From the NCBI RefSeq assembly GCF_002796985.1, contig NZ_PEKX01000017.1, positions 44,929 through 108,928 on the forward strand: DNA of 64,000 nucleotides, written 5' to 3'. Both the position numbers and the translations under genes were made by a program. Within the stretch, counting starts at the first letter, position 1. The number at the start of each line of letters is the position of its first letter. Below are positions 1-9,206 of the stretch, piece by piece. The DNA is from Pseudomonas sp. Its GTDB lineage: Bacteria > Pseudomonadota > Gammaproteobacteria > Pseudomonadales > Pseudomonadaceae. Under the pieces are notes generated by a model. That model searched no databases and had not been told where the DNA came from. It saw nothing but the letters and a program-made list of their open reading frames with translations.

Positions 1-2
1 AA

Positions 3-581
3 GTCGATAAACAGATGAAGGAAGGTCGCGAGGTGAGGGCGTCCTACCAGTTCGAAGTCGCGGTGAGCGTCCGCGGCAGCCAGTGGCAGGTCACCCGGCG
101 TGAAGTGCGCGAGAACTCGGCGATCTTCCGCACCTACGAGCAATTGTTCCCAGGCGCGCCGGGCGCAGTGAGACCGCCGGACCGGAGCCAGAGCCCACAT
201 CTCTTTTCGGTCTTCCTCGACCCGGACAAGAGCGTGAAAGTCTCGAAATCCGTGAGCTTCGCCTTTGAACTACGCATCCTCGTGCCGGATTACGAAGTGG
301 ACGGCGTGCTCTTTCTCAAGCGGCACTACGAGGGCAGTTACATCCTGCAGAAGCAGATACTGGTCGAGGCCATACGTGACCCGGCATCCCCCGTGGGCTG
401 GAGCCTGAAGTACGGCTTCCAGGAGACCAATCCAGGCAAGCCGGGAGTCACCGCCAACAGCAGGCCACTGGCTGGCGGAAGCGGCATCGGTTTTGACATT
501 CCCATTGCACAAGCCGTGCGCCCCGGCGTGACCGGTACGTTGCGTATAGAAGCTCGGCCGTGGAATGAAACCCTTCGCTGA
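3..581 (+). CDS. C-terminal part of an unrecognised protein
   Basis: The reading frame is open to the left edge of the window. There is an ATG at 15, but codons upstream of it are also open and no ribosome site precedes it, so this is probably the 3' end of a longer gene. The visible ~190 residues are rich in beta-strand-like alternation and end in an Arg/Trp-rich tail. No signal peptide, membrane segment or catalytic motif can be seen. I do not recognise the family. It is followed by a terminator that serves the opposite strand, so it is not part of the catabolic operon next to it. Confidence 0.6.
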   Translation, partial: VDKQMKEGREVRASYQFEVAVSVRGSQWQVTRREVRENSAIFRTYEQLFPGAPGAVRPPDRSQSPHLFSVFLDPDKSVKVSKSVSFAFELRILVPDYEVDGVLFLKRHYEGSYILQKQILVEAIRDPASPVGWSLKYGFQETNPGKPGVTANSRPLAGGSGIGFDIPIAQAVRPGVTGTLRIEARPWNETLR

Positions 582-680
582 GGCCGCAGATAACAACCAG
601 AGCCGCTCAAGTTGAGGAGAATCACCCGCTCCGAATAGACCATTGCCCGCTTGGCTGGGCATGCTCCGCGCGACGCTCAA

Positions 681-704
681 TAAAAAAGCCGCCCGAAGGG
701 CGGC
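681..704 (-). terminator. Intrinsic terminator of the sulfatase/DUF1329 operon
   Basis: A GCCGCCC/GGGCGGC stem (688-704) is followed on the minus strand by a run of six T (682-687). It lies 75 bases past the stop of the DUF1329 gene. Confidence 0.85.
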
Positions 705-778
705 GAGGGAAGGCATGCATGGAGCCCTGCCGGGGCACCAGCGGGGAGCACCGCCGGTGTCTACTGCATGTCGCTGGT

Positions 779-2146
779 TCAGCGCACGCCGTCGGTGCGC
801 AAGGCCGCCGGGGTGAAGTCGAAGGTTTTCGCGCTGAAGCCGTACTGGGTGCTCCGTGGCTCCTCATTGCGCAGGCCCAGAACGATGTAGCGGCCGGAGA
901 ACAGGTCGTACAGCGTCTCGGCTGCCAGGTAACTGGCCTGCTGGTCATAGCGGTACAGCGCGTGTCCTTCGCCTACTCGCCAGAGTTGACCGCGGCCGTC
1001 GTAGTGGTCGACCTCGGCGATCTGCCAGGTGTCCTCGTCGATGTACATGTGGCGCTTGGCGTAGACGTGCCGCTGGCCCGGCTTGAGGGTTGCGACGACC
1101 TCCCAGACGCGATGCAACTCGTAGCGGGTGTGGTCCGGGTTGATGTGGCCAGCCTTGATGATGTCGTCGTACTTCAGCGCGGTGGATTCTAGGCGGTAGC
1201 TGTTGTAGGGGATGTACAGCTCCTTCTTGCCCACCAGCTGCCATTCGTAACGGTCGGGGGCGCCGTTGAACATGTCCAGGTTATCGGCGGTACGCAAGCC
1301 GTCGGCGGCAGTGCCTGGGCCATCGTAGGCGACCTGCGGGGCACGCCGTACGCGACGCTGGCCGGCGTTGTAGACCCAGGCCAGGCGCGGTTCCTTGATC
1401 TGGTCCAGGGTCTCGTGGGCCAGCACCACGGTGCCGGCCAGGCGTGCCGGTGCGGTGACGCGCTGTTTGACGAAATACAGCAGGTTGTCCTGGCGCTCGG
1501 CGGGCAGGTCGCTGATCTGCTTCGGATAGACCTGCTCCTCCTCGAAGCGTACCGGCGTATAGGCGCCGTCGACCTGGGGGGTGGCCTGGATGTAGCTGCG
1601 TTTGTAGTTGCCGCCCACGTAACGCGTAATGTGGTTCCACACCACCTCGACACCGTTCTTCGGAATCGGGAAAGCGTAGTAGCCGCTGCCGCTGAAGTTG
1701 CTCAGACCATCACCGCCGTTGATCGGCTGCACGTTCAGCGCGCTCTGTTTTGCCGCCTCCATGACTGCCGGCGGAACGCTGGCCGAGCGGTGGGTGGGGT
1801 ACACCGGGATCCGGTAAGTCTGCGGGTAGCGCTTGAACAGGGCCATCTGGCCCGCGGTCAGGTTGGCCTTGTACTGCTCGGCGTTGGCACTGGTGATGAC
1901 GAACAGCGGCTTTTCGCTGGCGAAGGGGTCGCCGAGGAAGCCGTTGGCCTGCACCGGGGCGGCGTCCTTGGGCAGGCCGCCGGTCCAGGCCGGGATGCTG
2001 CCGGCGGCGTTGCCTTCCTTCTCGGCCCCCAGGGGCGTCAGCGTGGTGCCCAGCCTGGCCGCTTCGTCCGCCGGGACAGCCGCCATTACCTGGCTGGCCA
2101 GTAGGCTCAGTGCCAGGATGAAACCCTTGTGAATGATCGTTTGCAT
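779..2146 (-). CDS. DUF1329 outer-membrane-associated protein (copy 1)
   Basis: 455 residues with an N-terminal signal peptide ending near VMAAV. The mature start (PADEAARLGTTLTPLGAEK...IPAWTGGL) is typical of the DUF1329 family, which is distantly LolA-like. Such proteins are nearly always encoded beside a DUF1302 barrel in steroid, terpene or fatty-ester catabolic clusters, and transport or binding of hydrophobic compounds at the envelope has been inferred. Here it follows the DUF1302 gene by 20 bases and ends the sulfatase operon. A close paralogue lies at 39477-40841. Exact function is unknown. Confidence 0.9.
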   Translation of the reverse strand: MQTIIHKGFILALSLLASQVMAAVPADEAARLGTTLTPLGAEKEGNAAGSIPAWTGGLPKDAAPVQANGFLGDPFASEKPLFVITSANAEQYKANLTAGQMALFKRYPQTYRIPVYPTHRSASVPPAVMEAAKQSALNVQPINGGDGLSNFSGSGYYAFPIPKNGVEVVWNHITRYVGGNYKRSYIQATPQVDGAYTPVRFEEEQVYPKQISDLPAERQDNLLYFVKQRVTAPARLAGTVVLAHETLDQIKEPRLAWVYNAGQRRVRRAPQVAYDGPGTAADGLRTADNLDMFNGAPDRYEWQLVGKKELYIPYNSYRLESTALKYDDIIKAGHINPDHTRYELHRVWEVVATLKPGQRHVYAKRHMYIDEDTWQIAEVDHYDGRGQLWRVGEGHALYRYDQQASYLAAETLYDLFSGRYIVLGLRNEEPRSTQYGFSAKTFDFTPAALRTDGVR

Positions 2147-2166
2147 GATTGTTTTCCTGAAAGGGT

Positions 2167-3957
2167 CTAGAAGTTCACGCCGAAGCTGAGCGAGACGAAG
2201 TCGCGGTCGATGTCGGTGTTGAAATCGCCGCCGAAGTTGTTGGTGTAACTGAGGCTGGCGGTGTAGGTGTTGCGGTAGTCGGCGTCGAGGCCGAGACCCA
2301 CGGACTTGGCGCCTTCGTTGAAGACCGGCCCGTAGCCGTCGACGTCATGGGACCAGAACAGGTTGGGAGCCAGGTTCACGCCGGCGAACACGTCGCTGTA
2401 CTTGAGCGTGGTGAAGGCGCGATACCCCCAGGAGTTGGCGGTGTAGTAGCCGTGGCGTCCGCCCTGGGAGATGTCGCCGAACACCGAGTCGCGGCCGTAG
2501 CGCTGCTTATCCAGCGACTCCAGGCCACCCACGTGGGTCAGCCCGAATTCGGCGGCGACACTCAGAGAGTCAGCGCCCAGCAGCGGGTCGAACAGGTGCA
2601 GAAAGGTGGTCTGTACCTGCGTCACTTCCTTGCGTTTCCAGCCCTGCAGGACCTGGCCTTCTTCGGCCTGCACGGTGGGTTCGGCGTTGCTGCCGGTGAG
2701 GGCACGGAAGGTCGGGTTCAGTGCGCCGCCGAACAGGTCGGCGGTGTTGATCGACACCGGCATGTTGGGGCGGTAGCTGAGCTCGCCGCTCCAGGCGGTC
2801 CCCGTGGGCAATGTGGTGGCGAAGCTGAGGCCGTAGAGGTGGATGTCTTCCGGGTAGTCGAGGAAGTAGCGGGTGTTGCCTGCGCCGGTGGCCAGGCCCA
2901 GGGCGAAGGCGGCATCCGGATCACTGGCCTCCAGGTTCGCGTAGCCCGGATCGTTCTGGATGAAATTGGTCACACCGCTGGCGGTGCGAAGACTGAATTT
3001 CGGCGAGCGGGAGTGGTAGTTGATGTAGTAGGCACCGTATTCGGCGCCGTCGCCGAGCCAGCGCAGGGCAAGGCCGTACTGGCCGCTGTCGCGCGGGTCG
3101 TTGTTCTTCTCGCGCCCCACCACCACACCCTCCGGGTCGGTGATGTCGAAGCCCAGTCCGGCATTGGCGGCGATTGGCTGGAGCGGGCGAACGCCCGCCA
3201 GGCCGCCATTGAGGTTGCGGTTGCACCCCTTGGCGATCGGGTCCGCGCCGAAGAAGGTGCCGCAGTTGTCGAGGGCGTAGGGTTTCCACTGCAGTTGGTA
3301 GAAGGCCTCCAGGCTCAGGCTTTCGCTCAGCCCCTGGGACACGTAGAGCATGTTGACCGGGATCAGGCCTTCCTTGAGCTCCGCGCCGGGGCGGCGCAGG
3401 GCGGCGACGTCCAGGGGGTTGATCGAGTTGATCGAGTTGCCGATGAACAGGCTCTCACCCCAGCTCACGACCTGCTGGCCGAGGCGAACATTGCCGGGAT
3501 GCTCGGCGATCTCGTACTTCTGCGAGATGAAGGCGTCGAGGAATTCGGCGCCGGAGGAGCGGGCCGACATCTCCCGGCCATCGTCGCTGATCTGCTTGAA
3601 GGGGCGATTCTCGTCCTTCAGCTCGAAGTCGTACCAGTACTTGCCACGCACGAAAACGCTGGTGTCCTGGTAGCGCAGCTCAAGATCGTGCACGCCTTTG
3701 AAAATCTTCGAGAAGGTTTCGCCCTTCTTGAAGTTCAGGCGGCCATCGTCGCCGGAAGAGGAGAAACCATGGCCGCCGTTGGTGGTGTCGATCAGGCTTT
3801 GGGAGGAGCTTTGGGTTTGCCAGCTGGCGCCGATCGACAGGGCCGAATCGAACTGGCCGTGGACCTCGCCGATGTCGAAGGTGACTGCAACTGCCGGAGC
3901 CGTCGCGGCCGAAACCGCCGCTGCCAGAAGGCAACGTTTGAGGGGGGTGATATGCAC
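2167..3957 (-). CDS. DUF1302 outer-membrane barrel protein (copy 1)
   Basis: About 596 residues if translation starts at the GTG at 3957, which is preceded by AAGGAAAA and gives a clean signal peptide (hydrophobic core LLAAAVSAATAPAVAV). The longer frame to 4095 has a Pro/Ala-rich, non-signal start and is less likely. The body has alternating aromatic and polar residues, and the chain ends in SFGVNF, the C-terminal Phe expected of an outer-membrane beta-barrel. The family accompanies DUF1329 proteins and is thought to take part in hydrophobic substrate passage. It is third in the operon sulfatase, cytochrome c, DUF1302, DUF1329. Confidence 0.9.
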   Translation of the reverse strand: MHITPLKRCLLAAAVSAATAPAVAVTFDIGEVHGQFDSALSIGASWQTQSSSQSLIDTTNGGHGFSSSGDDGRLNFKKGETFSKIFKGVHDLELRYQDTSVFVRGKYWYDFELKDENRPFKQISDDGREMSARSSGAEFLDAFISQKYEIAEHPGNVRLGQQVVSWGESLFIGNSINSINPLDVAALRRPGAELKEGLIPVNMLYVSQGLSESLSLEAFYQLQWKPYALDNCGTFFGADPIAKGCNRNLNGGLAGVRPLQPIAANAGLGFDITDPEGVVVGREKNNDPRDSGQYGLALRWLGDGAEYGAYYINYHSRSPKFSLRTASGVTNFIQNDPGYANLEASDPDAAFALGLATGAGNTRYFLDYPEDIHLYGLSFATTLPTGTAWSGELSYRPNMPVSINTADLFGGALNPTFRALTGSNAEPTVQAEEGQVLQGWKRKEVTQVQTTFLHLFDPLLGADSLSVAAEFGLTHVGGLESLDKQRYGRDSVFGDISQGGRHGYYTANSWGYRAFTTLKYSDVFAGVNLAPNLFWSHDVDGYGPVFNEGAKSVGLGLDADYRNTYTASLSYTNNFGGDFNTDIDRDFVSLSFGVNF

Positions 3958-4045
3958 GGGTTTATTTTCCTTGTTTTGGCTGTGCAACGTGTCGGCGGGT
4001 GTTGGCGTACCCGCCAGAGCGGAGGCCTGCGGTGCAGGCGCGGGG

Positions 4046-4420
4046 TCAGCCGTTCTTCTGCAGGTAACAGAGCACGGCCTGGCGTTCCCCGACATTGCGC
4101 AGGCCGCCGAAGGCCATTGCCGTGTCGGGGAACATCTGCGCGGGGGCTTGAAGCCAGCGGTCGAGCTGTTCGACGGTCCAGTGACTACCTTTCGCCCCGG
4201 CCAGGTCGGCGGAGTAGGTGAAACCCTTCACCGAGCCGATGGGCCGGCCGACCACGCCGGAGAGATGTGGGCCGACGTGGTCGGCGTCCAGGGCATGGCA
4301 GGCGCTGCACTTGGTCTGGAAGACTTTCTGGCCGGCGTCGGCGTCGCATTCGGCGGCCTGGCCGGCGAGGCTGACGAGCAGCGCGGCGGCGCCGGCCAGT
4401 GGGCGAATCAGGTGATGCAT
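4046..4420 (-). CDS. Small periplasmic class I cytochrome c
   Basis: 124 residues from the ATG at 4420, which is followed by a signal peptide ending near GQAAE. One CSACH haem site sits at residues 38-42 and Met102 in PDTAMAF is the likely distal ligand. The general shape is that of the mono-haem c550/c2-like family. Longer upstream starts would place charged residues before the signal sequence. Its place between a sulfatase and a DUF1302/DUF1329 pair suggests it takes electrons from a periplasmic dehydrogenase acting on the same substrate, but no such partner is encoded in this operon. The gap to the sulfatase gene is 133 bases. Confidence 0.88.
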   Translation of the reverse strand: MHHLIRPLAGAAALLVSLAGQAAECDADAGQKVFQTKCSACHALDADHVGPHLSGVVGRPIGSVKGFTYSADLAGAKGSHWTVEQLDRWLQAPAQMFPDTAMAFGGLRNVGERQAVLCYLQKNG

Positions 4421-4553
4421 GGTGGTGTCCCCGGTTGGCTTTGACAGGACCGAACGGTGACATTCGCCAGGCAGGGGTGAATCGTTGGGCAACGCCAGAG
4501 ACTTGTCTTTCGATGCCAATCGGGGACGCCCGGCGCGAGGCCGGGCAGGGGAA

Positions 4554-6002
4554 TCACTGAGGCGGGAGGTAGGGGTCGGGCGTGCCGGCTTCGATGGGCG
4601 GGTAGCGCTTCAGGCTCGCCTTGAAGTCGGCGACCAGGCGCATCATCGGGTGCGCGACCCAGGTGTTCTCGATCACCACATTGTGTTCTTCGCGCAGGTC
4701 GGTCAGCAGGTTGTACAGGCGCGGTATCGGCAATTGCTGCGGCGGGTCGAACATGTTGTCCTGCAAGTAGAAATGCAGCTTCCAGTCATGCCACTTGACC
4801 GCCGACAGGCGATCGCTGACGTAGGCCGGAAAGCCCTCGCGGTTCGACTTCGGCTGCTGGCCGGTGAGGAAGGGCATCTGGTCGACGCCGTCCACCGGGC
4901 GATCGCTGGGCGTGCTGGTCCCGCCGGCATGGGCGAGGGTGGTGTAGAGGTCGACGATGTGAACGATCTCATTGCTCACTTTCCCCGCCGGCACATGCCC
5001 CGGCCAGCGCATGATGAAGGGCGCGCGCAGGCTGGCCTCCATGGCGGTGAAGTAGGTGCCGCGCCAGGGCCCGTTGGCTCCCTGCCAGGGGGCCTCGGCC
5101 TCGCCGCCGTTGTCGCTGGCGAGGATCACCAGGGTGTTGCGTTCGACCCCGGCGGTCTTCAGCGCGTCGAGGATCTGTCCGGCGCGGTAATCGACCTCGG
5201 CCAGGGCGTCGGCCCAGGAGCCGTTGCCGGTCTTGCCGACGAAGGCCGGATTCGGCTGCGTCGGCATGTGCACCAGGGAGAAGGGGACGTAGGCGAAGAA
5301 TGGCTTGCCGGCGGCCGCGTTGCGCTGGATGAAGGCGCTGGCGCGCTTGGCGATCTCTTCGTCCAGGGTCCGCCGGCTGTCCAGGTCGAGCTTCTTCACC
5401 TTGCGCGGTGTCTGACCACGCTGTGCCTCGTAGATGTACTGCGCCGGCACCCGTTGCTCGTCCCAGCCCTGTTTGCTGCCGATACCCGGTTGCAGGCCTT
5501 CGGCGGCGTCGGCATTGGACCACATGGCCTCGTCGTAGGTGCGCGGGACGCCGTAGAACTCGTCGAAACCCTGGTTGGTCGGGAAGCGCGCCTCGCTGCT
5601 GCCCAGGTGCCATTTGCCCCAGATGCCAGTGGCGTAATGGCGCTCGGAGAGCAACTCGGCGAGGGTCACTTCCCACAGGGTCAGACCGTCCGGAGCGCCG
5701 CCGCTGGGCACCCGGTAAGTGCCGGAGCGGATCGGGAAGCGTCCGGTCAGCAGGGCCGAGCGCGACGGCGTGCACTGCGCCTCGACGTTGAAGTTGGTCA
5801 GGCGGATGCCTTCGGCGGCCAATTGGTCGATGGTCGGGGTCTCGGCGCCGCGCAGGACCCCGCCGCCGTAGACGCCGAGTTCGCCATAGGCGAGATTATC
5901 GAAGAGAATCACCACGATGTTCGGCGGCGGCTCTTCGGCCTGTGCCAGGGGTATCATCAGCAAGGTACCCAGCAGCGCCAGGCAGGACAGTCGGATTCGC
6001 AT
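4554..6002 (-). CDS. Secreted type I sulfatase (arylsulfatase family)
   Basis: 482 residues starting at the ATG at 6002, which has GGAGA nine bases upstream. A signal peptide ends near AQA (residues 20-22). Cys77 in CTPSRSALLTGR is the formylglycine-forming position of the C-x-P-S-R sulfatase signature. The first metal site reads FDNLAYGELG (residues 34-43), where many family members have DD and GD, so one aspartate is Asn and another Glu. It hydrolyses sulfate esters after conversion of Cys77 by a maturase not encoded in this window. It is the first gene of a four-gene operon and divergent from an AraC regulator, which may control it. The organic substrate cannot be read from sequence. Confidence 0.92.
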   Translation of the reverse strand: MRIRLSCLALLGTLLMIPLAQAEEPPPNIVVILFDNLAYGELGVYGGGVLRGAETPTIDQLAAEGIRLTNFNVEAQCTPSRSALLTGRFPIRSGTYRVPSGGAPDGLTLWEVTLAELLSERHYATGIWGKWHLGSSEARFPTNQGFDEFYGVPRTYDEAMWSNADAAEGLQPGIGSKQGWDEQRVPAQYIYEAQRGQTPRKVKKLDLDSRRTLDEEIAKRASAFIQRNAAAGKPFFAYVPFSLVHMPTQPNPAFVGKTGNGSWADALAEVDYRAGQILDALKTAGVERNTLVILASDNGGEAEAPWQGANGPWRGTYFTAMEASLRAPFIMRWPGHVPAGKVSNEIVHIVDLYTTLAHAGGTSTPSDRPVDGVDQMPFLTGQQPKSNREGFPAYVSDRLSAVKWHDWKLHFYLQDNMFDPPQQLPIPRLYNLLTDLREEHNVVIENTWVAHPMMRLVADFKASLKRYPPIEAGTPDPYLPPQ

Positions 6003-6077
6003 CGCATTCTCCAGTCTTGCAGCCCCGCGGGCCAAGGTACGGGGCAGCCTAGCTGTAAACGTTAGTGGAGGCGGGGT

Positions 6078-6102
6078 TTGGCGAATCTCCCGACAGCGCC
6101 AA
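6078..6102. promoter_or_regulatory. Inverted repeat between sulfatase and AraC genes
   Basis: TTGGCG (6078-6083) and CGCCAA (6097-6102) are separated by 13 bases, in the 270-base divergent region. This is a plausible operator for the neighbouring AraC protein. No C-tract/G-tract site of the kind found elsewhere in the window is present here. Confidence 0.4.
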
Positions 6103-6272
6103 GGAGTTGTCTTCGCGTGCCAAATCGCCGGCGGTGATCGACACCTTGTTGGCCTGAACTTGCGTGAGTTTTCGAGGCTTTGTTACGGTTCGCGTCCGCA
6201 AGTGGGCCGGGTGTTCCGAGGTGCCACCGGAACGATCATCCGTAGTCAACCGTGCCCAGGAGATGTGCTTCG

Positions 6273-7283
6273 ATGTCCCGTCTGAAATACACGGTCTACG
6301 CCGAGTCGATACTTCAGCAGTACGAAGCTATCTTCCGCCCGTACCTCGCCGAGGTCGGCCTGGGCGAGGAGGTGCTCGACGACCCCACGGCAAAGATTCC
6401 GTTGAGCCAGTACAACGCCTTGCTGGAACTGGTCGCGCAGCGAAGCGAACCGTGCCTCGGCTTGCGCATGGGCATCGGCCAGCTGGGCGTGCCGGTTACC
6501 GGCAGCCTGCTCGGCGGATTCGGCCACGCCCTGCGCGCGGCGCCGGATGTGCGCACCATGCTGGACTGCGCCAGTCGCTACCTGGTGGTGCACGCCCAGG
6601 CCAACGAACTGAGCTGGTGCCTGCGCGGCGGGCGCCTGGAAATCAGTTACCGCCTGTCCGACCCCGGCATCATCCACCGGCGCCAGGATGCCGAACTGGC
6701 GCTGGGCGGCCTGTGCGTGCGGCTGCGCGAGATGACTCTCGGCAAGTACGCTTTGCTGCGCGCGGATTTCGCCCATCCGCAGCCGGCCGACATCAGCTTG
6801 CACCACGAGGTGTTCCAGTGCCCCCTGCGCTTCGGCCAGCCGGGCAACCTGCTGGTCTGGCCAGGCGAAATGCTCGACGAGCCGCTGGTGAGCGCCGATC
6901 CACGCCTGTACCAGGCGCTACTGCCGGGCCTGGAGGAGGAGCGCCGCAAGCGCCTGGCCGACATCGACCTGAGCAGCCGCCTCAGCCTGGTCATCCTGGC
7001 CAACCTGAGCAGCGGCAACATCGGACTGGATGAGGTGGCGAGCGAGCTCTGCATGAGCAAGCGCACGCTGCAGCGGCGCCTGCGGGAGCTGGAGCTGGAG
7101 TTCGCCGATGTGGTCGAGGATATCCGCCACGCACGGGCCATCGAGTTGGTGAGCGGCACCGTGCGCAGCCTTACCGAGATAGCCCACCAGTTGGGTTACA
7201 ACGAGGCCAGCTCCTTCACCCGAGCCTTCCGCCGCTGGACAGGCCTGACCCCGCGCGAGTTCCGCCAGCAGAGCCAGGCCTGA
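6273..7283 (+). CDS. AraC-family transcriptional regulator
   Basis: 336 residues from the ATG at 6273, which is preceded by AGGAG at 6258-6262. Residues ~20-210 match the arabinose-binding-like sensor domain seen in OruR/ArgR-type Pseudomonas activators. Residues ~230-335 hold the two helix-turn-helix motifs, with SELCMSKRTLQRRLRE and the closing GYNEASSFTRAFRRWTG typical of AraC. It is transcribed away from the sulfatase operon and ends 15 bases before the convergent amine oxidase gene. Control of the sulfatase operon is the natural guess from position. Confidence 0.93.
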   Translation: MSRLKYTVYAESILQQYEAIFRPYLAEVGLGEEVLDDPTAKIPLSQYNALLELVAQRSEPCLGLRMGIGQLGVPVTGSLLGGFGHALRAAPDVRTMLDCASRYLVVHAQANELSWCLRGGRLEISYRLSDPGIIHRRQDAELALGGLCVRLREMTLGKYALLRADFAHPQPADISLHHEVFQCPLRFGQPGNLLVWPGEMLDEPLVSADPRLYQALLPGLEEERRKRLADIDLSSRLSLVILANLSSGNIGLDEVASELCMSKRTLQRRLRELELEFADVVEDIRHARAIELVSGTVRSLTEIAHQLGYNEASSFTRAFRRWTGLTPREFRQQSQA

Positions 7284-7298
7284 GCCGCGAATCGGCCG

Positions 7299-8750
7299 TC
7301 AGCCAAGCAGCGTCTTGGTGCGCAGCGCCGCCTTGCCACCGGCGCCAATCGCGCCATCGATGAAGCCGCGCCAACCTTCGCCGTGGTCGCCCTGGCCGAA
7401 CAGCACGCGGCCGCGATCCTTCTGGAAGTGGTCGTAGTACTTGCCGAACCATTTCGGCTTGTAGTTGCAATACGTCCCCTTGGCGAACGGGTCGAGCGTC
7501 CACTCATAGCCGTAGCACTCTTCCACTTCCAGATCGGGGATCAGGTTGCCGAAGGCTTTCTGCACGGCCTCGCGGTCCTGGATGTCGAGTTTCTGCGGAT
7601 CGTTGCCGAAGCAGACGAAGATGGTGTGGTCCTCGGCCTTGGTGTACACCGCCGTCAGGTTCAACGGATGTGCCGAATCGGCCACCCCGGTGATCTTGCC
7701 TTCCAGCTTGCCTTTGGTCTTCACATAGACTTTTACGCCGCTGCCGCTGTGTTTCTCCTTGGCGGCCTCGACCAGCGCCGGGTCCAGCGCCGGAGTGAAA
7801 TCGATGCGTGGCAGCACGTTCATGGGCACGGCCACTATCACCGCGCCGGCGGTGAGGGTGTCGCCCTTCTGGGTGGTCACCAGCACGCGATCGCCCTTGT
7901 CCTCGACCTTGGTCACCGGGGTGGAGAGGCGCACTTCGGGCTTACTGTCGTCGATCATCGCGTTGATCAGGCTGACGGTGCCGTCCTTGAACGAGTAGCG
8001 GCCGCACGAGTCGACCAGGGCGGTCATGTTCCAGCCCGGCAGCGACCACCAGCGCGCCATCTCCACGTAGGAAACCTGGTCGCAGACGTTATGGCCGATT
8101 CCCGACATGTACGCGTCGACAAAGCTGCGCTGCAACGGTGTGAGCTTGAGCTGATCGAGACGCTGGGTAACGCTCACGGGGTCCGCGGCGATGAGATCCT
8201 TCCAGTTGTGGTGGGCGTCGTAGGGGCGCTCCCAGAGTTTCGGTGCGTCGGCGAAGAAGGCTTGCAGGGCCTGCATGGCGGCGATGAGGTCCTTCTGCTC
8301 CAGTTCCACGCTCTTGCCGTTGAGCACCAGGCGCACGTGCTCTTCTTCCCGTTGGAAGGGCTCCGGGGTCTCCTTGAGCTTGAGCCCGTAGCGCTGCGTC
8401 TCGGCCCAGACGAAGGGCTGCGTCCAGTGGATCCAGGTGCCGCCGAGCTCGACCTTGTGGCCGGCGAACTCGCTGCTGAAGGTGCGCCCGCCAAGGCGGT
8501 TGCGGGCCTCCAGGAGCAAGGTCCGGTAGCCGTTCTTCATGCTGTCCCGGGCCGCCGTCACCCCGGCGAAGCCGCCGCCGATCACGATCACGTCGTAGTC
8601 CAGGCCCGTGCGCCCGGCGACTTCCTTGCGCTCGCTGGCACTCGCCGCATCGATCGCTCCCACCGCCAGCGCCGCGCCCGCTGCGCCGACCACCCCCGCA
8701 TTGCGCAGGAAGCCGCGGCGACTGACGCCGTTCTTGTCGTTATCACCCAT
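7299..8750 (-). CDS. Tat-exported FAD-dependent amine oxidase
   Basis: 483 residues from the ATG at 8750, with GAGGA upstream. A twin-arginine signal, SRRGFLR at residues 10-16 followed by an Ala/Gly-rich stretch, indicates folded export to the periplasm. The FAD Rossmann motif GGGFAG is at residues 58-63, followed by LLLEARNRLGGRT and GGTWIHW, which are typical of flavin monoamine oxidases. It oxidatively deaminates a primary or secondary amine to an aldehyde. It stands alone between the AraC regulator and the beta-oxidation genes, and its link to the catabolic pathway is uncertain. Confidence 0.9.
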   Translation of the reverse strand: MGDNDKNGVSRRGFLRNAGVVGAAGAALAVGAIDAASASERKEVAGRTGLDYDVIVIGGGFAGVTAARDSMKNGYRTLLLEARNRLGGRTFSSEFAGHKVELGGTWIHWTQPFVWAETQRYGLKLKETPEPFQREEEHVRLVLNGKSVELEQKDLIAAMQALQAFFADAPKLWERPYDAHHNWKDLIAADPVSVTQRLDQLKLTPLQRSFVDAYMSGIGHNVCDQVSYVEMARWWSLPGWNMTALVDSCGRYSFKDGTVSLINAMIDDSKPEVRLSTPVTKVEDKGDRVLVTTQKGDTLTAGAVIVAVPMNVLPRIDFTPALDPALVEAAKEKHSGSGVKVYVKTKGKLEGKITGVADSAHPLNLTAVYTKAEDHTIFVCFGNDPQKLDIQDREAVQKAFGNLIPDLEVEECYGYEWTLDPFAKGTYCNYKPKWFGKYYDHFQKDRGRVLFGQGDHGEGWRGFIDGAIGAGGKAALRTKTLLG

Positions 8751-9206
8751 CGTTTCATCCTCGATCATTGTCGTCATGCCTGGTGACAACATGCCTGAGC
8801 GGCGAGCGCGCAGATTGGCCGGTGACGCCAGTGATTTGCCATTGGGTGCCAGTGTTTCGTCCCCTCACGGGTAGCGGCGCGCAAGACTTGCCGGCAGGGC
8901 CATGATCCTCGCGCCCTGCCGGGTTCCAGCAGGGGGAGGCCACGATGCGTGCGCTGCGGGGCGTTGCAGCAGTTCGTCGGCGGGCGGGAGCACATGGCGC
9001 CAGTGCCGGCAGCAACAGGCAAAGCGTCAGGCGCGCCCCATCTCCCTGGTCGAGGCGCTGCGCCAGACCGGCCGGACCGTCCGGAACATGGGGCCTGGTT
9101 GGCGCGGCGGTGGTTCATGGTCCCCCCAATTCCGGGCGGGTTCTTCCGTCCGGGAGCCAGGGCATAGTGCAGCCTCACCGCACTGCCCCTTGAATTCGGA
9201 GTCGCC
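8751..9206. other. Non-coding region before the thiolase remnant
   Basis: About 455 bases without a convincing gene. It holds a perfect 10-base hairpin at 8891-8922 (CCGGCAGGGC/GCCCTGCCGG) and, close to its right end, one copy of the recurring C-tract/G-tract operator at 9122-9140. Confidence 0.6.
9122..9140 (+). promoter_or_regulatory. C-tract/G-tract operator, site h
   Basis: CCCCCC-AATTCC-GGGCGGG. A -10-like CATAGT begins 42 bases from its first C (9163). It precedes the thiolase remnant, 3-hydroxyacyl-CoA dehydrogenase and acyl-CoA dehydrogenase genes. The stretch from here to the start codon resembles that of site i on the opposite strand at 12.3 kb. Confidence 0.55.

Noticed and set aside
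2347..4221. 624-codon plus-strand frame over the DUF1302 gene
   Set aside because: Shadow frame; the minus strand gives a signal peptide and a barrel with terminal Phe.
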